Below are positions 22,892-25,618 of a stretch of DNA of 25,618 nt, one piece after another. Positions within the stretch are counted from its first letter, which is position 1; each line of letters starts with the position of its first letter. The stretch is taken from the NCBI GenBank assembly GCA_016296185.1, contig JAEDJT010000021.1:1-25618 (forward strand), in the 5' to 3' direction. Source of the stretch: Bacilli bacterium (GTDB taxonomy: Bacteria; Bacillota_I; Bacilli_A; RF39; UBA660). Made by a program: the position numbers and the translations under genes. Under the pieces are notes generated by a model, which was not told the origin of the DNA, searched no databases, and worked only from the letters and a program-made list of their open reading frames with translations.

Positions 22892-23968
22892 ATGAATAAG
22901 GTAAAATTAATAACAAATAATGAAATAACAAAAGAGATAGAAAAAATATTTAAGAATGAATTATTTTTAGAAAAAATATCTAATTGTAAAACTATTGAAG
23001 AAAAATTAAATACATATAGCACTTTACCAACTATTCTAATCTATTATTATATTTTAACTAACAGAAGTGATTATAATACACTTATAAAAAAATATAATAA
23101 TGATTCATTATATGATTTTTATAATAGAGTAGTAATAAAAGAATTTATAAATGTAGATTGTTTAAACCTAAATATGAATATGATATTAAATCTTATAGAA
23201 TATTCATACTTACAATGTTTCTCTAATAGATTCTATACTCATTCATTTAGTGGAGCATTATATAAAGAAATAAATGATAACGGATTAGATATCGAAAAAG
23301 AACTATTCCAAACAGAATATGAAATAATTAATGAAATATTACCTAATAAAAAACATAGATTATCTTATAACGAATTATCACCATTAACTTTTGAAAATAC
23401 AATTTATTCACCAAAAAGATTTACTAATCTTTTTGATATAGAATTAAATTTAAATGAAACTATATACCAATCATTAGAAAAAAGTATTACAAATACAATA
23501 ATAAATATAAATAAACCAAACTGTGATCAATATTTAGCAACTATAAAAAGAATATTAGATTATTACTTTAAACAAAATAAATTATGTATTGCAGTATTCA
23601 GAAAAGAAAATAGTATAAAAGATAACTCAACATATATTAGAAAAATATTTATTGAAAAAATATCAAGTTATCAATTATATCTAAAAGACCATATCAAAAA
23701 ATACAAAAAAGAATATGACAAAATAAGATACATATCAGAATGTACAAAGTCAGTAAATGAAAAAATAAATATGTATGAAGAAATCTTTAAAGATATGTAC
23801 TATAACGATATAGATTTAAGATATTCAATAGACGAATTATTCTATAATACTATTACAGATATAATAGTAAATTATTGTATGATAAATAATGTATCTAACC
23901 ATAGAACAACAGAAAAAATTTCAAGAAGTAATATATCTATAGCAAGAATTAATAATATATTTAATTAA
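22892..23968 (+). CDS. Unrecognised soluble protein with a possible THSF...GLD / YSP motif
   Basis: 358 residues; GGTGAT (22883-22888) gives 3-nt spacing to ATG 22892. There is no signal peptide or membrane span. Residues about 118-200 carry an ordered block: FYTHSFSGALYKEINDNGLDIEK, then NTIYSPKRFTNLF. I have the impression that H-x-F-x-G...I..NGL followed by Y-x-SP recurs in gut Firmicute proteins, and its layout recalls the His and Tyr of ADP-ribosyltransferase-like folds; this is a weak guess without alignment. The C-terminal half is helical and charged. The stop overlaps the next ATG by one base (TAATG), so it is coupled to the Big2/SGNH gene. Function unknown. Confidence 0.85.
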   Translation: MNKVKLITNNEITKEIEKIFKNELFLEKISNCKTIEEKLNTYSTLPTILIYYYILTNRSDYNTLIKKYNNDSLYDFYNRVVIKEFINVDCLNLNMNMILNLIEYSYLQCFSNRFYTHSFSGALYKEINDNGLDIEKELFQTEYEIINEILPNKKHRLSYNELSPLTFENTIYSPKRFTNLFDIELNLNETIYQSLEKSITNTIININKPNCDQYLATIKRILDYYFKQNKLCIAVFRKENSIKDNSTYIRKIFIEKISSYQLYLKDHIKKYKKEYDKIRYISECTKSVNEKINMYEEIFKDMYYNDIDLRYSIDELFYNTITDIIVNYCMINNVSNHRTTEKISRSNISIARINNIFN

Positions 23969-25618
23969 TGAATAGAATAAAATACTTAATAGAATTAATA
24001 ATAGTAATATTTCTAAGTGCATTTGGAATATATTATATTATTAATAATAAACCAATAAATGAAAATAAATTATCATTAGAAATTGATAATTTATATGAAG
24101 AAATAGATATATATGACAAACTTGAAATAGATAAAAAACAACAATATAAAATGGTTATAGAAGATGAAAAAATAATTCAAAAATTAGATGATTATACAGT
24201 AAAACCTTTGAAAGAAGGTAGTACAAAAATTATATTAAATAACAAAAAGAATAAATATATAATTAGCGTAGATATTGATAATAAATATCACGATGAAAAT
24301 GATAAAAGTTATATACCATTAACAAATATATATTTTAAAGAAGAAGAAATGGAATTCTATTATTATGGTGATGAAATAGAATACCAATTAAGATATGATC
24401 TTCAACCTATTAATACAACTAATATTATATATTTTAAATCAAATAATTCAGATATAGTTGAAGTAAATGGAACAGGATTAATTAAGATTAAAGATATTGG
24501 AACAGTTGAAATAACTGCATTTAATAAAAGTATAAAAGATACAGTTAAGATTACAATCACTGATAAAAGAGAAGCTATAAAAGAAGGTACTGAAACAAAA
24601 CCGGAAAATCAATCTGCACCCTCACATGTAGTTGAATCAAATCATGAACCTCCAACATATAGTTACCAAGAAGATGATAGTAACCCAACACCAAGTCCAA
24701 GTCCGACTCCAAATCCAACACCGACTCCAAGTCCAAGTCCAACACCAACACCAACTCCGACAATAGTAAATCCAACTGGAGTATCTGTTGATAAAAGCAG
24801 TGTAACATTCAATATGAATAACGGAGTAGTTTCGACAAAGATAAATGCAACAGTATCTCCAAGTAATGCTACTAATAAAAGCTTAACATGGACAAGCAGT
24901 AACACAAGTATAGTTACTGTTGATCAAAATGGTAATTTATCTGCTAAGACACCAGGATCAGCAACCATAACAGTAAAGACAAGTAACGGAAAAACAAATA
25001 CAGTTCAAGTAAATGTTACAAAAGATATAATAATTATTGTTGGTGCATCACAAGTAAGTAGAATGAAAACACATGTAAGTTCATATAGTAAAACAAATAA
25101 TTACAGTGTTAACAATGGAACTTTAGTATTTGTAAATAAAGGTGGTTCAGGACATGATTATCAAGTTGGAGAAGGATGGACTGAAGCAAAAAAATATATA
25201 AATAACAAAAATGTAAAATATCATGTTATATTCCCATTATCAGGAAATACAATAAAAAAATATTCATGTAACACTGGAAATAATAACATAACAACTTCAA
25301 ATAATGATATAAAAAATGATATGAATAACTTTAATAATGTAATATCAAATATAAAACAAAATGGATATAAAGTAGATGCTTTTGTAATCTCAATGCATCC
25401 AGTTCATCCTGGATCAGGAGAGAACAAAGAGAAAGTTGTACCAAATAGTAATGAAAATTCTTGTACAGTGGATTATCGTTCTAACAGAAAATACTATAAA
25501 TACAACAAAGTTGCTAAACAGCTAGTAAATGCAAAATCAGATATAAAATTTGTAGATTTATTTGGATTCATTATGGATATGCCTAATGGAGAAGATGGTA
25601 GATATACATACAAAGTAA
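23968..25618 (+). CDS. Membrane-anchored Big2-repeat / PT-linker / SGNH-like surface protein, 3' end cut by window
   Basis: The frame is open from ATG 23968 to the last base (550 codons, no stop), so the gene continues past the window. Residues 6-27 are an N-terminal membrane anchor. Residues about 38-105 and 115-195 are two diverged Ig-like (Big2) domains (YTVKPLKEGSTKIIL; SDIVEVNGTGLIKIKDIGTVEITAF). Residues 240-265 are a Pro-Thr/Ser linker. Residues about 266-350 are a clear Big2 domain (LTWTSSNTSIVTVDQNGNLSAKTPGSATITV). From 352 an SGNH-hydrolase-like domain begins: IIIIVGASQVSRM (nucleophile position Ser361), KGGSGHDY, then FPLSGNTIK and FVISMHPVHPG. The C-terminal Asp/His block would lie beyond the window. 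Likely role: enzyme acting on wall or glycan esters, held outside the cell on a flexible stalk. Translation is coupled to the upstream gene by TAATG. Confidence 0.8.
   Translation, partial: MNRIKYLIELIIVIFLSAFGIYYIINNKPINENKLSLEIDNLYEEIDIYDKLEIDKKQQYKMVIEDEKIIQKLDDYTVKPLKEGSTKIILNNKKNKYIISVDIDNKYHDENDKSYIPLTNIYFKEEEMEFYYYGDEIEYQLRYDLQPINTTNIIYFKSNNSDIVEVNGTGLIKIKDIGTVEITAFNKSIKDTVKITITDKREAIKEGTETKPENQSAPSHVVESNHEPPTYSYQEDDSNPTPSPSPTPNPTPTPSPSPTPTPTPTIVNPTGVSVDKSSVTFNMNNGVVSTKINATVSPSNATNKSLTWTSSNTSIVTVDQNGNLSAKTPGSATITVKTSNGKTNTVQVNVTKDIIIIVGASQVSRMKTHVSSYSKTNNYSVNNGTLVFVNKGGSGHDYQVGEGWTEAKKYINNKNVKYHVIFPLSGNTIKKYSCNTGNNNITTSNNDIKNDMNNFNNVISNIKQNGYKVDAFVISMHPVHPGSGENKEKVVPNSNENSCTVDYRSNRKYYKYNKVAKQLVNAKSDIKFVDLFGFIMDMPNGEDGRYTYKV
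24685..24762 (+). repeat. Pro-Thr/Ser dipeptide repeat (26 codons)
   Basis: Thirteen consecutive Pro-X pairs (X = Thr, Ser or Asn), written CCA/CCG plus ACA/ACT/AGT/AAT, form the flexible linker of the Big2/SGNH protein. It is locally far richer in GC than anything else in the window. Confidence 0.85.

Noticed and set aside
24575..24905. Two reverse-strand open frames rich in Val/Gly/Leu
   Set aside because: They are the reverse reading of the Pro-Thr/Ser repeat inside the Big2/SGNH gene and lack a ribosome site; composition alone keeps them open.
1..25618. Mollicute-type code with TGA as Trp
   Set aside because: Trp is TGG throughout, and TGA ends at least two genes at sensible family lengths (the permease at 8569, the YlmC/YmxH-like protein at 19898).

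Overview
The window is a very AT-rich, gene-dense bacterial stretch. Nearly everything is on the + strand, with short gaps, compact rho-independent hairpins and SD sites of the AGGAG/GGTGAT kind. A sigma-G homologue, a YlmC/YmxH-type PRC-barrel protein, LspA and an RluD-type pseudouridine synthase point to a low-GC Bacillota lineage of endospore-forming ancestry. A gut-type uncultured Bacilli/Clostridia relative is my guess from the many SipW/BsaA-like, LRR, Big2 and Tim44/zinc-ribbon proteins. TGA acts as a stop (for example at 8567-8569 and 19896-19898) and Trp is TGG, so the code is standard. No tRNA, rRNA, CRISPR array or transposase was seen.

Layout. 1-1763: 3' part of a large unrecognised helical protein, cut by the window edge. 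1820-1972: a very short remnant or mini-gene resembling the N terminus of a SipW-dependent secreted protein. 2056-4311: an exported LRR plus transglutaminase-like protein and a CmpB-type membrane protein. 4383-7652: a secretion operon made of a SipW-type signal peptidase, two BsaA/TasA-like substrates (one with a large C-terminal surface domain) and a protein ending in a sortase-B-like sorting signal. 7665-9469: a metal-related operon (ArsP_2-type permease, Fur-family regulator, small membrane protein) behind a promoter with a perfect inverted repeat. 9523-11584: a lipoprotein, a TMEM164/YwaF-like membrane protein and a DUF1287-like protein that has lost its expected Cys and His motifs. 11625-13185: YfcE-type phosphodiesterase and an ADP-ribosylglycohydrolase. 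13273-15450: tandem paralogous Tim44-like/zinc-ribbon membrane proteins. 15523-21276: sigG, an FAD oxidoreductase, two unrecognised proteins, YlmC/YmxH, lspA and rluD; the order sigG...ylmC...lspA-rluD is a thinned-out version of a classical Bacillus neighbourhood. 21242-21577: the only minus-strand gene, a small TspO-like membrane protein. 21672-23968: a rhomboid protease and an unrecognised protein. 23968-end: a membrane-anchored Big2/PT-linker/SGNH-like protein, cut by the window edge.

How it works together. The envelope theme dominates: a dedicated signal peptidase with its substrates, wall-sorted and membrane-anchored proteins, lipoprotein processing (LspA, with at least one lipoprotein in the window), an exported transglutaminase-like protein and a rhomboid protease. 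Regulation visible in the DNA consists of a probable Fur-family operator and a recurring unit in which a terminator hairpin runs straight into an extended -10 (TGnTATAAT) promoter.
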